Both the position numbers and the translations under genes were made by a program. The notes below the pieces were generated by a model that saw only the letters and a list, made by a program, of their open reading frames with translations, did not search any database and had not been told where the DNA came from. 33,214 nucleotides of DNA from a virus, in IMG/VR virus record IMGVR_UViG_3300042340_000110, positions 1 through 33,214 of that record; one strand, given 5' to 3'. Position 1 is the first letter of the stretch. Each line of letters starts with the position of its first letter. This document shows positions 15,071-22,291 of this stretch, in pieces.

Positions 15071-15600
15071 TTCTTCCACGCGACTCCGAGGCCGTAGTCA
15101 TCGGCGATGATCTCGTGCGGTGCGTTGTGCTTCGCCACGAACTCGTCAAAGCACCGCTGTAGGTCCGGGTGGGCCGGATGCGTGATGTCGTGAAACACCA
15201 CGCAGCCGCCGGGCATCACGAGCGGCCAGACGTTCACAAGGTCGGCCATTCCGCCTTCGTATGAGTGGTCGCCGTCCACAAGCACAAGGTCGAACGCTTC
15301 GGCTTTCTCGGGCATCAGGGCCGGGATTGTGTCTCGGCTGTTGCCGTCGAGAAACGCACGGCGGCCGTCGAAGTTGAAATCGTCCAGCAGCTGCTCGATG
15401 TGCTGATGGTTGCCACGTCCGCTTCCGCCGTAGTCGTTACCCCAGAGATCCGCCACCCAGACCGAGAGCAAGTCGGAGGCGGCGTTCTCAAGCACGATCC
15501 GCAGCGAGTCTCCGTCACGGGTGCCGATCTCAAGGTAGTGCCGCACCTTGTGCCGTTGGCAGTGCTCGGCGAGGTATCGGTACAGGCTGGCGTTGCTCAT
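15067..15600 (-). CDS. Class I SAM-dependent methyltransferase, Methyltransf_24-like (177 aa)
   Basis: Motif I is seen as HYLEIGTRDGDSLRIVL at residues about 21-37, and the later DLVLVDGDHSYEGGMADL and MPGGCVVFHDITHP give the metal-linked acidic and strand-5 region of the Methyltransf_24/cephalosporin hydroxylase-type family. No DNA-methylase DPPY or NPPY motif is present, so small molecule, sugar or protein methylation is more likely than DNA methylation. Starts at ATG 15600, overlapping the RusA stop, and is coupled to the glycosyltransferase gene. The two probably act together. Confidence 0.82.
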   Translation of the reverse strand: MSNASLYRYLAEHCQRHKVRHYLEIGTRDGDSLRIVLENAASDLLSVWVADLWGNDYGGSGRGNHQHIEQLLDDFNFDGRRAFLDGNSRDTIPALMPEKAEAFDLVLVDGDHSYEGGMADLVNVWPLVMPGGCVVFHDITHPAHPDLQRCFDEFVAKHNAPHEIIADDYGLGVAWKK

Positions 15601-15995
15601 CGGATCCGCACGGTCGTGCGTGCCTCCGTGCCGTATGACTTCTCGACCACAAGGCGAGCCACGTTCGTGTCATCGCCGACCACGTGCTGCAGTGCATCGA
15701 GCACCGCCTTGGCGAGGTTGTCCACGTCTGGCCGTGGCAGCTTCGGGGCGTCTGGCTTCACGCCGCTCTTCCGCAGGTGCGACTTCGGCCGTGCGAAGAC
15801 GGCGTCGATCACGACGCTCAGCGGCTCGCCGGTCTCCGTGAGCCCAGCGTCACGGGCTGCGGCGGCAATCTGCGTGCGGTACTCGTGCACGGGGTGCTTC
15901 GCCGGAACGTACGCACGGGCGAATCCGCCACGGGTCGAGACTCGCGGGCGTGGCTGCGGCACGGGATCGCCGGGGACCGAGAACGTAATAGCCAT
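15597..15995 (-). CDS. rusA: RusA-like Holliday junction resolvase (132 aa)
   Basis: The protein begins MAITFSVPGDPVPQPRPRVS and has the RusA core KLPRPDVDNLAKAVLDALQ with catalytic Asp residues, followed by GDDTNVARLVVEKSY and a closing beta strand. Length and order match RusA resolvases, which cut four-way junctions during recombination and before packaging in phages. It is separated by 21 bases from the HTH gene upstream and coupled to the methyltransferase downstream. Together with RecT it gives the phage a recombination route. Confidence 0.93.
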   Translation of the reverse strand: MAITFSVPGDPVPQPRPRVSTRGGFARAYVPAKHPVHEYRTQIAAAARDAGLTETGEPLSVVIDAVFARPKSHLRKSGVKPDAPKLPRPDVDNLAKAVLDALQHVVGDDTNVARLVVEKSYGTEARTTVRIR

Positions 15996-16016
15996 GCCCG
16001 CAGGATGGCTGGCGTG

Positions 16017-16325
16017 TCAAGCAAGGCCCATCCGCCGCTGGGCGGCCACCCTCTGCTGCGTTACCTCGAGCGGCTCAGCAGCCAGCTCGGCCAAGTTTTT
16101 GGCACGTATGGCCGCAGCCATGCGGACGATCTCATCCGGCGTAGGGTCAGCCATTGAGAACGCCCGGTGCGTGCGCCCTCGAGCACCGAGCCCGTGACGG
16201 CTGGCCAACCTCGTTAGCTGGCCAGCCGTCACGCCCAGTTCTCGTGCCACCTCGGCCCGCGTCAGGCTCTCGTCATTCCAGAGCGAGAACATACGGGCCA
16301 CGTCAATCTTCACACGCATCGGCAT
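16017..16325 (-). CDS. GcrA-like HTH DNA-binding protein with DPTPxEI motif (102 aa)
   Basis: The start overlaps the clamp gene stop as TGATG. Residues about 15-47 hold an HTH: LWNDESLTRAEVARELGVT and AGQLTRLASRHGLGAR. After a basic linker comes MADPTPDEIVRMAAAIRAKN, shared with the protein at 13816-14178. It probably binds DNA as a regulator of transcription. The GcrA comparison rests on the opening W-x-L pattern and the LGV-QLTRL-x-HGL layout and could be superficial. Confidence 0.75.
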   Translation of the reverse strand: MPMRVKIDVARMFSLWNDESLTRAEVARELGVTAGQLTRLASRHGLGARGRTHRAFSMADPTPDEIVRMAAAIRAKNLAELAAEPLEVTQQRVAAQRRMGLA

Positions 16326-17470
16326 CAGTCGGCCGCCAGCGGCATGATGACGCCGGTGTAGGTGTCAGTCCGCATCACGACGGCCGACTGAGCGTCAGTC
16401 GCCTGAACGCTCACGGTCGGCTCGCCGTCTGCGGGCAGGCCAGCCAGCCACTCACGCACGAACACCGGGTCCAGCTTCACTGTGCAGGCGTGGCCCGCCT
16501 CCACGATCTCGCACGTCACGCTCGACTCACCGGCCTCGGCCGACTGCCCGTGCAGGTGGATGCCTTCCTTGGCGAACGTGTACTGCACGCCCTTGCTGTT
16601 CTCGCTCGTCACGATCGCCGCCGCCCTGGTGGCCGACAGCAACTCGGTCGCCAGCACCGTGGTCGGCTCCTCGCCTTCTGCTGGGATCACGTCACGCCAC
16701 TTCGGGAACCGGCCGTTGAGTAGCCGGGCCGTAATCGTTACGGACCCGATTTCAGCAATAACCTCATGGTCTGTGGCATCTATCTGCACTGCTTGCTGGC
16801 CCTTGTCGCCGCAAAAACCAGCGATGATGTTCAACACATTCCCTGGGACCAACAGCGGCGGCTTTACTTTTTCGTCCTTGTGCTTTGGGTCACGCCTTTC
16901 GTCCACTGCCAAGTCGTGTTCCATCTCAGCAACAGAAAGACGCCTACCGTCTGTCGCAACCAACGTGACCATGTCGCCAGCCACTTCAACCAAAACAGCA
17001 CCAAGTGCGTACCGGCTGCTATCCGCGTCAACAGAGTGTGTTACGGCAACAATCGCCTTCAAAAGTTGATCTTCTGGAAGCCTTGTTACAGGTTCAGCGT
17101 TCTTTGGCTCCCAGATCGGGTACTCAGCCGCATCCTCCATCGGCAGCGTCCAAGTGCCGTGACCGCACTGCACGACGCACGACGTGCCCTTTGTCTCAAG
17201 CGTCACATCGTCGCCATTGGCGGCGTTCAGAATCGCCATCAGCCGCCCGTGCGGAAGCAGCATCGTCTCGCCGTGGTAGTCGATGGCGGCGTCGATCCGC
17301 ACCTCAAGGTCCGTGCCAGTGACGAGCCCGTCGCCGAGACGCACGTTAGTCAGAATCGGCTTCGGAGCCCTGCTCGGCACTGCCGGCTTTACGGCGTGCA
17401 GAGCACTCTTCAAATCGGCGGCGCTCAGTGTGATGCCACCACTCTTGCGACGTTCCTTCGTTGCAACCAT
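16325..17470 (-). CDS. dnaN: DNA polymerase III beta subunit (sliding clamp), phage-encoded (381 aa)
   Basis: ATG 17470 is chosen because AAGGA lies just upstream; the earlier frame is shadow. The product has three clamp-like repeats: LSAADLKSALHAVKPAVPSRAPKPIL with TNVRLGDGLVTGTDLE, RYALGAVLVEV with LVATDGRRLSVAE in the middle, and RLLNGRFPKWRDVIP followed by a C-terminal TYTGVIMPLAAD, the usual end of the beta clamp. It forms the ring that holds the polymerase on DNA. A phage-encoded clamp without any polymerase in the window suggests it recruits or redirects host enzymes. It overlaps a small membrane gene at its 5' end. Confidence 0.93.
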   Translation of the reverse strand: MVATKERRKSGGITLSAADLKSALHAVKPAVPSRAPKPILTNVRLGDGLVTGTDLEVRIDAAIDYHGETMLLPHGRLMAILNAANGDDVTLETKGTSCVVQCGHGTWTLPMEDAAEYPIWEPKNAEPVTRLPEDQLLKAIVAVTHSVDADSSRYALGAVLVEVAGDMVTLVATDGRRLSVAEMEHDLAVDERRDPKHKDEKVKPPLLVPGNVLNIIAGFCGDKGQQAVQIDATDHEVIAEIGSVTITARLLNGRFPKWRDVIPAEGEEPTTVLATELLSATRAAAIVTSENSKGVQYTFAKEGIHLHGQSAEAGESSVTCEIVEAGHACTVKLDPVFVREWLAGLPADGEPTVSVQATDAQSAVVMRTDTYTGVIMPLAAD

Positions 17471-17579
17471 TGGAATTCCTTTTCTTCTGGAGAGAACAAC
17501 CAACCAAAATGCCCAACACGAACGTGCAGGCAAGGCTTATGTGACCGATGCTGATGAGGGCCAGGTGCTCGAACGTCAT
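17346..17579 (-). CDS. Small one-TM protein overlapping the clamp gene start (77 aa)
   Basis: ATG 17579 overlaps the previous stop as ATGA. The product starts MTFEHLALISIGHISLACTF and has one hydrophobic helix (about 6-28, ending VLGILVGC) followed by basic residues, as in a real N-out/C-in membrane protein. Its last 41 codons lie inside the clamp gene in another frame. The hydrophobic part lies outside the overlap, which supports that the gene is real; the tail may simply be whatever the clamp sequence allows. Function unknown. Confidence 0.55.
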   Translation of the reverse strand: MTFEHLALISIGHISLACTFVLGILVGCSLQKKRNSNGCNEGTSQEWWHHTERRRFEECSARRKAGSAEQGSEADSD

Positions 17580-17815
17580 AGCGCCGCCCCCGGATCGTCA
17601 TCGCCAAGCAGCGGCCAGCGACGCGACGCCAACTCGGCCTCTACGATTTCCAGACACTTTGAGTTGCTTCCAAGGCGGTCGCACAGGCCGTCGATGATGA
17701 GGCTGGCGCGCTCAAGCAGAACCCGACTGCGGTCATCCACTTCGTCATCCCACGCACGACGCAGGCAGGCTTCGGCAACTGCACGTGGCGACAGTCGATT
17801 GCGACGGCGGCTCAT
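17576..17815 (-). CDS. Small hypothetical helical protein (79 aa)
   Basis: Starts MSRRRNRLSPRAVAEACLRRA, a basic helical front, then DRSRVLLERASLIIDGLCDRLG and a last helix with CLEIVEAELASRRWP. Both ends overlap neighbours as ATGA, so it belongs to the replication operon. No family or motif was recognised. Confidence 0.6.
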   Translation of the reverse strand: MSRRRNRLSPRAVAEACLRRAWDDEVDDRSRVLLERASLIIDGLCDRLGSNSKCLEIVEAELASRRWPLLGDDDPGAAL

Positions 17816-18030
17816 GCGGTCACCTCAATTCCACGGGCTTGCCCAGGATGGCGAACGATGAGGCCCTTTCGCTCAAGGGCGACGAGGTGGCACATTGCAC
17901 CGTTCACCGATTTGAAGCCGAAGTGGTGCATAACCTCGCGGACGGTCGGCCCGGCCATGCGTGAACGCTCACGAAGGAAGTCGAGAATCTCTAGCTGGCG
18001 GTCGGTTGGTGGCAATTGCGTGGTGCTCAT
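17812..18030 (-). CDS. LexA-type winged-helix DNA-binding domain without peptidase (72 aa)
   Basis: The 72 residues match the LexA N-terminal domain almost throughout: PPTDRQLEILDFLRERS, GPTVREVMHHFGF, SVNGAMCHLVALERKGLI and a closing ARGIEVTA. There is no room for the S24 autocleavage domain. It is a likely transcription regulator that would bind SOS-type or phage operator sites but could not be switched by RecA cleavage. ATG 18030 overlaps the previous stop. It is one repressor candidate in a window where no classical CI repressor was recognised. Confidence 0.85.
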   Translation of the reverse strand: MSTTQLPPTDRQLEILDFLRERSRMAGPTVREVMHHFGFKSVNGAMCHLVALERKGLIVRHPGQARGIEVTA

Positions 18031-18503
18031 GTGATGTTCCCCCAGGTGCCGCGAGACATTCCAAGCCGCTGAAGCAGGTAGCGAACCAGCCGGTACGCCG
18101 TGGCCATCTCGATCTTCAGTTGCGACGCCTTGTCGGCGATCAAGTCCCTCGTGCTCTCAAACTCTGACGCGGTTGTGATCTCCACGACGGCTCGCAGTTC
18201 GTCCTCGGTCTTCCTGTCCACGTTGGCGTCAATGTGGACACGCTGCCTCGGCTCGCCTGGTGCTGCACGCCGTCCCGATATGAGCGATGCGATGCGGCTG
18301 AGCGTGCGGTACTCGTCTCGGATCCACTTGATCTGCGGATACAGCGAGTCGTGGTTCCGCTTGGCGTTGCGGATCGCGTCGTACAGGACGATCTGATCCA
18401 TCCCGCTCAGGTCATCGTTCCACAGACGTTTTTCCTCGTCCGTGAACTGGGCCATCGGCCACAGCTGGTTGATCGCGGTTTTGTTCTCATCCCACGTCCT
18501 CAC
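18027..18503 (-). CDS. Hypothetical replication-operon protein (158 aa)
   Basis: Starts at GTG 18503, overlapping the DUF1376 gene stop as GTGA with AGGAGG upstream. The front half (INQLWPMAQFTDEEKRLWND, LSGMDQIVLYDAIRNAK, SLYPQIKWIRDEYRTL) recalls the helical N-terminus of phage helicase loader/inhibitor proteins of the G39P kind, in which W and YP positions are conserved. The second half is helical with RVHIDANVDRKTEDELRAV. I did not recognise a family with confidence. Place just after a DUF1376 replication protein fits a role in loading the host helicase. Confidence 0.6.
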   Translation of the reverse strand: MRTWDENKTAINQLWPMAQFTDEEKRLWNDDLSGMDQIVLYDAIRNAKRNHDSLYPQIKWIRDEYRTLSRIASLISGRRAAPGEPRQRVHIDANVDRKTEDELRAVVEITTASEFESTRDLIADKASQLKIEMATAYRLVRYLLQRLGMSRGTWGNIT

Positions 18504-19330
18504 AGGTTCCCTCCTGCCGGCTGGCGGCTGCGGCCTCGTGCCTGGTGCTGCACCTTCGGGTCAGCGAACTCGCCGGCCCTAATCCTGTCGATGAAGTCAA
18601 AGAACCTCGTGACCGGCAGCGGACGCTCGAAGTACGCCCGGCTCGGTAGGCGAGAAAGTGCCTCGTTGGCACGCTGAATCCAGCCTGGGCTGGCGGCGAG
18701 GTCTGCCCAGCCATCAGGGGCCGTCAGGTGCGGCCAAGGCTCAGCCCGCTCGGTGACGTTCCAGACGGCCACGAACCGCTGCCACTCGTCTGCCGCCCAT
18801 CCTGGCTGGCGAAAGTCATCCGGCTCGGCCTGTGTGTGTGTGTGTTTAATTTCTCCTTTAGGAGAAGTTGGTGTTGGTGTTGGTGTTGGTGTTGGTGTTG
18901 GTGTTGGATGGATGTCGTTTGCCCTGCGATTGCCCTGCGTTTGCTCAACGTCTGCTCCACGTTTGCTCTGCGTTTGCTCGTCGTTTGCTGGAGCAGACGC
19001 AGCACGGCCAGCCGCAGCACGCCTTGCCGCGTTTACCCTCTTTTCCTTAAGTGCCACACACTTTGTGCGGTGCTGTTCAAGCCGGCCATTCCTCCGCAGG
19101 CCGTCGCCGTCCACAGGGAACTTGTCCTGCAGGATCGGCCAGGCGGCCGTCACGCCAGGCGACAGACGCTCCAGCTGCTCGAGCTCGGCAGGCAGGCCGC
19201 CGCGATCCCAGGCCAGCATCAGAAGAGTCAGGTAGTGGCCACGCTCCTCGGCAGTCCAGCCGAACGTGCTCGTCAGGAAATCCCTGACGTACAGCGGCAT
19301 GTACACGTCAACACGCAACTCATCGCTCAT
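18500..19330 (-). CDS. DUF1376 replication initiation-type protein (276 aa)
   Basis: The N-terminal 95 residues (DVYMPLYVRDFLTSTFGWTA, EERGHYLTLLMLAWDRGGLP) are a clear DUF1376 domain, found in phage replication initiator proteins. A variable linker follows, rich in Gln/Arg/Asn, with a run of seven Thr-Pro pairs and an HTHTQ stretch. The C-terminal part (DEWQRFVAVWNVTERAEPWP onward, to about 250) is helical and ends in a basic tail. ATG 19330 has AAGGA upstream. The linker is built from simple repeats in DNA (18831-18845, 18867-18907). Confidence 0.85.
   Translation of the reverse strand: MSDELRVDVYMPLYVRDFLTSTFGWTAEERGHYLTLLMLAWDRGGLPAELEQLERLSPGVTAAWPILQDKFPVDGDGLRRNGRLEQHRTKCVALKEKRVNAARRAAAGRAASAPANDEQTQSKRGADVEQTQGNRRANDIHPTPTPTPTPTPTPTSPKGEIKHTHTQAEPDDFRQPGWAADEWQRFVAVWNVTERAEPWPHLTAPDGWADLAASPGWIQRANEALSRLPSRAYFERPLPVTRFFDFIDRIRAGEFADPKVQHQARGRSRQPAGGNL
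18831..18907. repeat. TG dinucleotide and GTTGGT hexamer repeats in DUF1376 linker
   Basis: Within the coding region lie (TG)7 at 18831-18844 and nearly seven copies of GTTGGT at 18867-18907. Between them TTCTCC (18851-18856) and GGAGAA (18861-18866) form a six-pair hairpin with a TTTA loop. On the coding strand the hexamer encodes Thr-Pro pairs, so unit gain or loss keeps the frame. The TG run could shift frame on slippage. Confidence 0.8.
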
Positions 19331-19398
19331 ATCGGATTCCTTTCCATTCCGCCCCGCCGCGTCGAAGCGGCATCGTGCCTATCACGAGGGCGGCGTTT

Positions 19399-20253
19399 TT
19401 AGTCGTCTGCGTCCTGATCGCCGAAGCGGTGCGTGCGTCGGTACTTATTCAAAACCTTAAGGATTGCGCGGCCGCAAACCTTTTCGCCGCGCTTGCCCTC
19501 TGCAGCGCCAAACTTGGAGATAGAGTCCAAGATGTCTGCTCTGCTTGCTCGCCTCAGCGCTTGGTCGAAGGCAGTAGTTCCGCATAGGCCGTACCTACGC
19601 TCAATCCAAAAAAGACCATCAAGAATGTCTCTGTGAATCGGCAGGTCGCCGCTCAATTCAATCGTTGACTGAAGTGCCCACTCAAATGTCTCTGCGTCTT
19701 GGGCGGCAAGTTGTAGGCACCTTCCAACACACTTCAATTGCCTAGCAGTGCGTGGGTTTGAATCGACGACTACTTCAAGTTCGCTGAACACCCTACTGAC
19801 AATTTTCGCTGACTCGTCGCCAGTCATTACTAATGCCTTAAATTTGTCCAATGCGGACACAGGCTTTCTCTCAGAGTTAGAAACCAAAAAGCCGGCAGCC
19901 TCTTGGGTTTTCTCGTTGCACTCAAAAACCATGCACGGCAACTCCCGTATGTCAGCCCTGTTCCTTGCGGCCAGCACTCGGTGCTGGCCGTCAAAAACCC
20001 AGAAACTGCCGTCTGGCCGCATTGCGACGAGGATGCAGCCACACCCAGCCCAAGACCATTCGGACTGTATCTGGCGAATTTTGGAAACGATGACCTTGTC
20101 GCGCTGGTACTCGTGGTCGATGTTCAGCAGCTGCTTGTCTATCCGCATGAACTCGCCTGGAATGTCTCTCAAAACCCAACCGTACCGGACAACCTTTGGG
20201 ACGTTTCCACCGCAGGTAGCAACCTCACTCGTTTCATAATTTGCAGTTGTCAT
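19399..20253 (-). CDS. ParB/sulfiredoxin-fold protein (284 aa)
   Basis: ATG 20253 is preceded by AAGGA at eight bases; the open frame upstream is not needed. The product has IPGEFMRIDKQLLNIDHEYQR and then VAMRPDGSFWVFDGQHRVLAA, the DGQHR-type loop of ParB-like nuclease fold proteins (DUF6551-like). The remainder is helical with FLVSNSERKPVSALDKFKALV, again family-like. It could be a DNA-binding or nucleotide-cleaving protein. A true ParA partner is absent, so plasmid-like partition is unlikely. The DNA is visibly richer in A/T than nearby genes. Confidence 0.75.
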   Translation of the reverse strand: MTTANYETSEVATCGGNVPKVVRYGWVLRDIPGEFMRIDKQLLNIDHEYQRDKVIVSKIRQIQSEWSWAGCGCILVAMRPDGSFWVFDGQHRVLAARNRADIRELPCMVFECNEKTQEAAGFLVSNSERKPVSALDKFKALVMTGDESAKIVSRVFSELEVVVDSNPRTARQLKCVGRCLQLAAQDAETFEWALQSTIELSGDLPIHRDILDGLFWIERRYGLCGTTAFDQALRRASRADILDSISKFGAAEGKRGEKVCGRAILKVLNKYRRTHRFGDQDADD

Positions 20254-20300
20254 TGGTCTAATCCTTTTTTTGTTTCCCTTTAACCACTCTCGGCCGCACG

Positions 20301-20633
20301 TCAACGAGACGCCGCCGTTGCTTGCCAAACCGTGGCCATCCGTCCGCTCGCAGTCCGCCTGGTCCCGGCCTCAACAACCAGACCACGCCGTGCAAGTTCG
20401 ATCCGCCGTGGCCTCTGCGTGGACGGGTTCATACCTAAACGGGTCTGCATCTCCTCGTCGGTCAGACCGCCGGGCGTCGCCGCCAGTAGCTCGAGCACGC
20501 GACGCTGCAGCACGTTGAGCGTCGCCGGGCCTAGCGAGTCGGCCGCCTTGGCCGATGTGATTGAGCCGTTGACGCTCGGGGCTCGCTGCGTGAACAGCGG
20601 CATATCGCACTGACTGTCGATGTAAACGCCCAT
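20301..20633 (-). CDS. Winged-helix DNA-binding protein (110 aa)
   Basis: ATG 20633 follows GAAAGGACACCAAGG. After a 40-residue front (MGVYIDSQCDMPLFTQRAPS) comes a winged-helix unit: LNVLQRRVLELLAATPGGLT, DEEMQTRLGMNPSTQRPRRI, ELARRGLVVEAGTRRTASGR and a final VWQATA strand. Proteins with this GLTDEE-x-STxRPRR pattern are common in replication regions of phages of GC-rich hosts. It probably regulates or helps initiate replication. Confidence 0.8.
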   Translation of the reverse strand: MGVYIDSQCDMPLFTQRAPSVNGSITSAKAADSLGPATLNVLQRRVLELLAATPGGLTDEEMQTRLGMNPSTQRPRRIELARRGLVVEAGTRRTASGRMATVWQATAASR

Positions 20634-20717
20634 CCTTGGTGTCCTTTCGTCTTCCGTGTATTTGCCCACGCGCTCTTGGGCTTAGCGCTTCGACAAGGGC
20701 TGTGCCGCCTGGAGGTG

Positions 20718-20972
20718 CTATCTCCCCATCCGTTCCCAGCGTGTCCACCGGTCCTGCTCGGCTTGGATGGCGTCGCGGTCGGCACGGCTTGTGTTCATCC
20801 CGCGATCCACGACGAGCGGCGACGGCATGTCCAGCACCTTGCCGATGTCGGTTTCAAACAACTGGGCCTCGGACTTCTCGTCCGCGATCTCGCGGTCAAC
20901 GTCATCGAGCAGGCGGTTCCACTGCCGCCGCTGCTCGCCGGGGTCATCGCTGAAGTGCACGGGGTAGTTCAT
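20718..20972 (-). CDS. Small charged hypothetical protein (84 aa)
   Basis: Starts MNYPVHFSDDPGEQRRQWNR and is rich in Asp, Glu and Arg, with helical segments RLLDDVDREIADEKSEAQ and SRADRDAIQAEQDRWTRWE. Coupled to the RecT gene by ATGA. No family recognised. As a gene directly after recT it could be a partner in single-strand annealing, but nothing in the sequence proves this. Confidence 0.6.
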   Translation of the reverse strand: MNYPVHFSDDPGEQRRQWNRLLDDVDREIADEKSEAQLFETDIGKVLDMPSPLVVDRGMNTSRADRDAIQAEQDRWTRWERMGR

Positions 20973-21805
20973 GCCGTCACCTCGTGCTCGGCGGCCTCGT
21001 GGCTGAACTCCTGGCCGTTGTCGCCAATCAGCATCTCGGCCTTGTGGTGCATCAGCGTGACGAGCTCGTCGTGCTGAGCCTGCGTGAACGTGCCCTCGCT
21101 GGTCCGCAGCTGCACCAGCGTCCGCAGCTTGTCGAGAGCGTCGATGGTTCCGGCCTTGCTCACGGCGAGCTTGGCCTTGCCCATCGGATCCTCGGTGGCG
21201 TCACGCGGGGCGAGCGTCTGCGGCTTCTCCTGACGCACCACGACGGGCTCTGGCGGCGCGACGGCCGCCGGGTAGTCCTGGGCCTCCTCGGCCGTCACCA
21301 AGCCCTTCAGCACGTCAGGGAAGCAGTCACGCAGGGCGAAGCCCCTGGCCCGCATCTGGAGCATCCGCCTGGGATACTGCGTCCACGGGCCGCTCTTGCC
21401 CCACAGGCTGGCCTTCTTGGCATCCGCCACCGTGAACCGCACCACCGTGGGCTGCGGGTAGCCACGACGCTTGGCGGTGCAGATGGCCGTCATCTGGTCG
21501 CCGTCACCCTCGATGCTCTCGGTGACGTACTCGCAGACCGGGCTCGCCTTCACGACGGCCAGGGCCGCGTCTCCGTAGACGCTCGGCCTGCCGTTCACGA
21601 CGGCAATCGACTGCAACGACTGAAGGGGGGCCAGGCCGATCTCGGCACCGCACTGGATGGCCAGCATGCAGCTGGCGGGCTTGCCCCTGAAATCCTTGGG
21701 GGCGAAGTCGCTGCTCGCCACCATCTCGCCGAACTTCATGGCGTCGGCCACCGACTGCAAGGCCAGCCCTTTGGGCGTCGTGTTGGTGCTGATTTCCGTG
21801 CTCAT
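20969..21805 (-). CDS. recT: RecT-family single-strand annealing protein (278 aa)
   Basis: The core matches RecT: DFRGKPASCMLAIQCGAEIG, LAPLQSLQSIAVVNGRPSVY, GDAALAVVKASPVCEYV, then a RFTVADAKKASLWGKSGPW and TQYPRRMLQMRARGFALRD stretch, all in the expected order. It anneals complementary single strands in phage recombination. The usual exonuclease partner (RecE or YqaJ-type) was not seen next to it, although RusA resolvase is present. ATG 21805 follows GAAAGGACGCGACG, a leader nearly shared with the next upstream gene. Confidence 0.93.
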   Translation of the reverse strand: MSTEISTNTTPKGLALQSVADAMKFGEMVASSDFAPKDFRGKPASCMLAIQCGAEIGLAPLQSLQSIAVVNGRPSVYGDAALAVVKASPVCEYVTESIEGDGDQMTAICTAKRRGYPQPTVVRFTVADAKKASLWGKSGPWTQYPRRMLQMRARGFALRDCFPDVLKGLVTAEEAQDYPAAVAPPEPVVVRQEKPQTLAPRDATEDPMGKAKLAVSKAGTIDALDKLRTLVQLRTSEGTFTQAQHDELVTLMHHKAEMLIGDNGQEFSHEAAEHEVTA

Positions 21806-21832
21806 CGTCGCGTCCTTTCGTATGGGTGTGGT

Positions 21833-22291
21833 TCAGGAGTGGAAGCCGTTGCTTTGGCAGTCAATGTCTGGCTCACAAATCGCAACGTCATCCATGCGTG
21901 CTAATGGCTTCTGGTCCGCAATTCGCTGAACGGCGTCAGCGATCTGCTCAATGGCCTGAATGAGCGTGAACTGGTTCGCAACCATCGCCGACAGCGTTGC
22001 AGTTAGGGCAGCAATTGCATCGGCCTTCTTGGCAGTCTGCGGCTCGCGGCAATGCTCGCGCCTGTCGGCACGTCGACTCTTCGTTTGTTCGACGTGTTCG
22101 TCTAGCACAAACCAAGGCCCAGAATCGCCAATGCGAAAAGCTTCAACTTCGTGCCGTTCGCACAGCCGATTTAGTTGGCGATGCAGTCCAGGGTCTGTCT
22201 TGTGAAACGAGCCGATAGCTAGGTACTGGCTGGGGATGTGTTCTCGCTTGCTAACGATGCTTGGGCGATATGTTTTTTTCGCTCTGCTCAT
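21833..22291 (-). CDS. Hypothetical protein upstream of recT (152 aa)
   Basis: I chose ATG 22291, behind GAAAGGACGCGAGAG, which matches the recT leader; an in-frame GTG 22390 with AAGGAG seven bases upstream is a real alternative and would add 33 residues. The product starts MSRAKKTYRPSIVSKREHIP and has QYLAIGSFHKTDPGLHRQLN and CERHEVEAFRIGDSGPWFVL, then helices IAALTATLSAMVANQFTLIQ and AIEQIADAVQRIADQ. No family recognised. It might bind DNA, but this is a guess. Confidence 0.65.
   Translation of the reverse strand: MSRAKKTYRPSIVSKREHIPSQYLAIGSFHKTDPGLHRQLNRLCERHEVEAFRIGDSGPWFVLDEHVEQTKSRRADRREHCREPQTAKKADAIAALTATLSAMVANQFTLIQAIEQIADAVQRIADQKPLARMDDVAICEPDIDCQSNGFHS

Noticed and set aside
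18831-18907. CRISPR-like repeat
   Set aside because: The units are only two and six bases long, without spacers, and lie inside a coding region.
19399-20253. Plasmid-type partition gene
   Set aside because: ParB-like fold alone, with no ParA and no centromere-like repeats seen.
20254-20304. Promoter TTGACG-16-TAAAGG before the ParB-like gene
   Set aside because: The -10 box matches at only three positions and the -35 lies over a stop codon; too weak to list.
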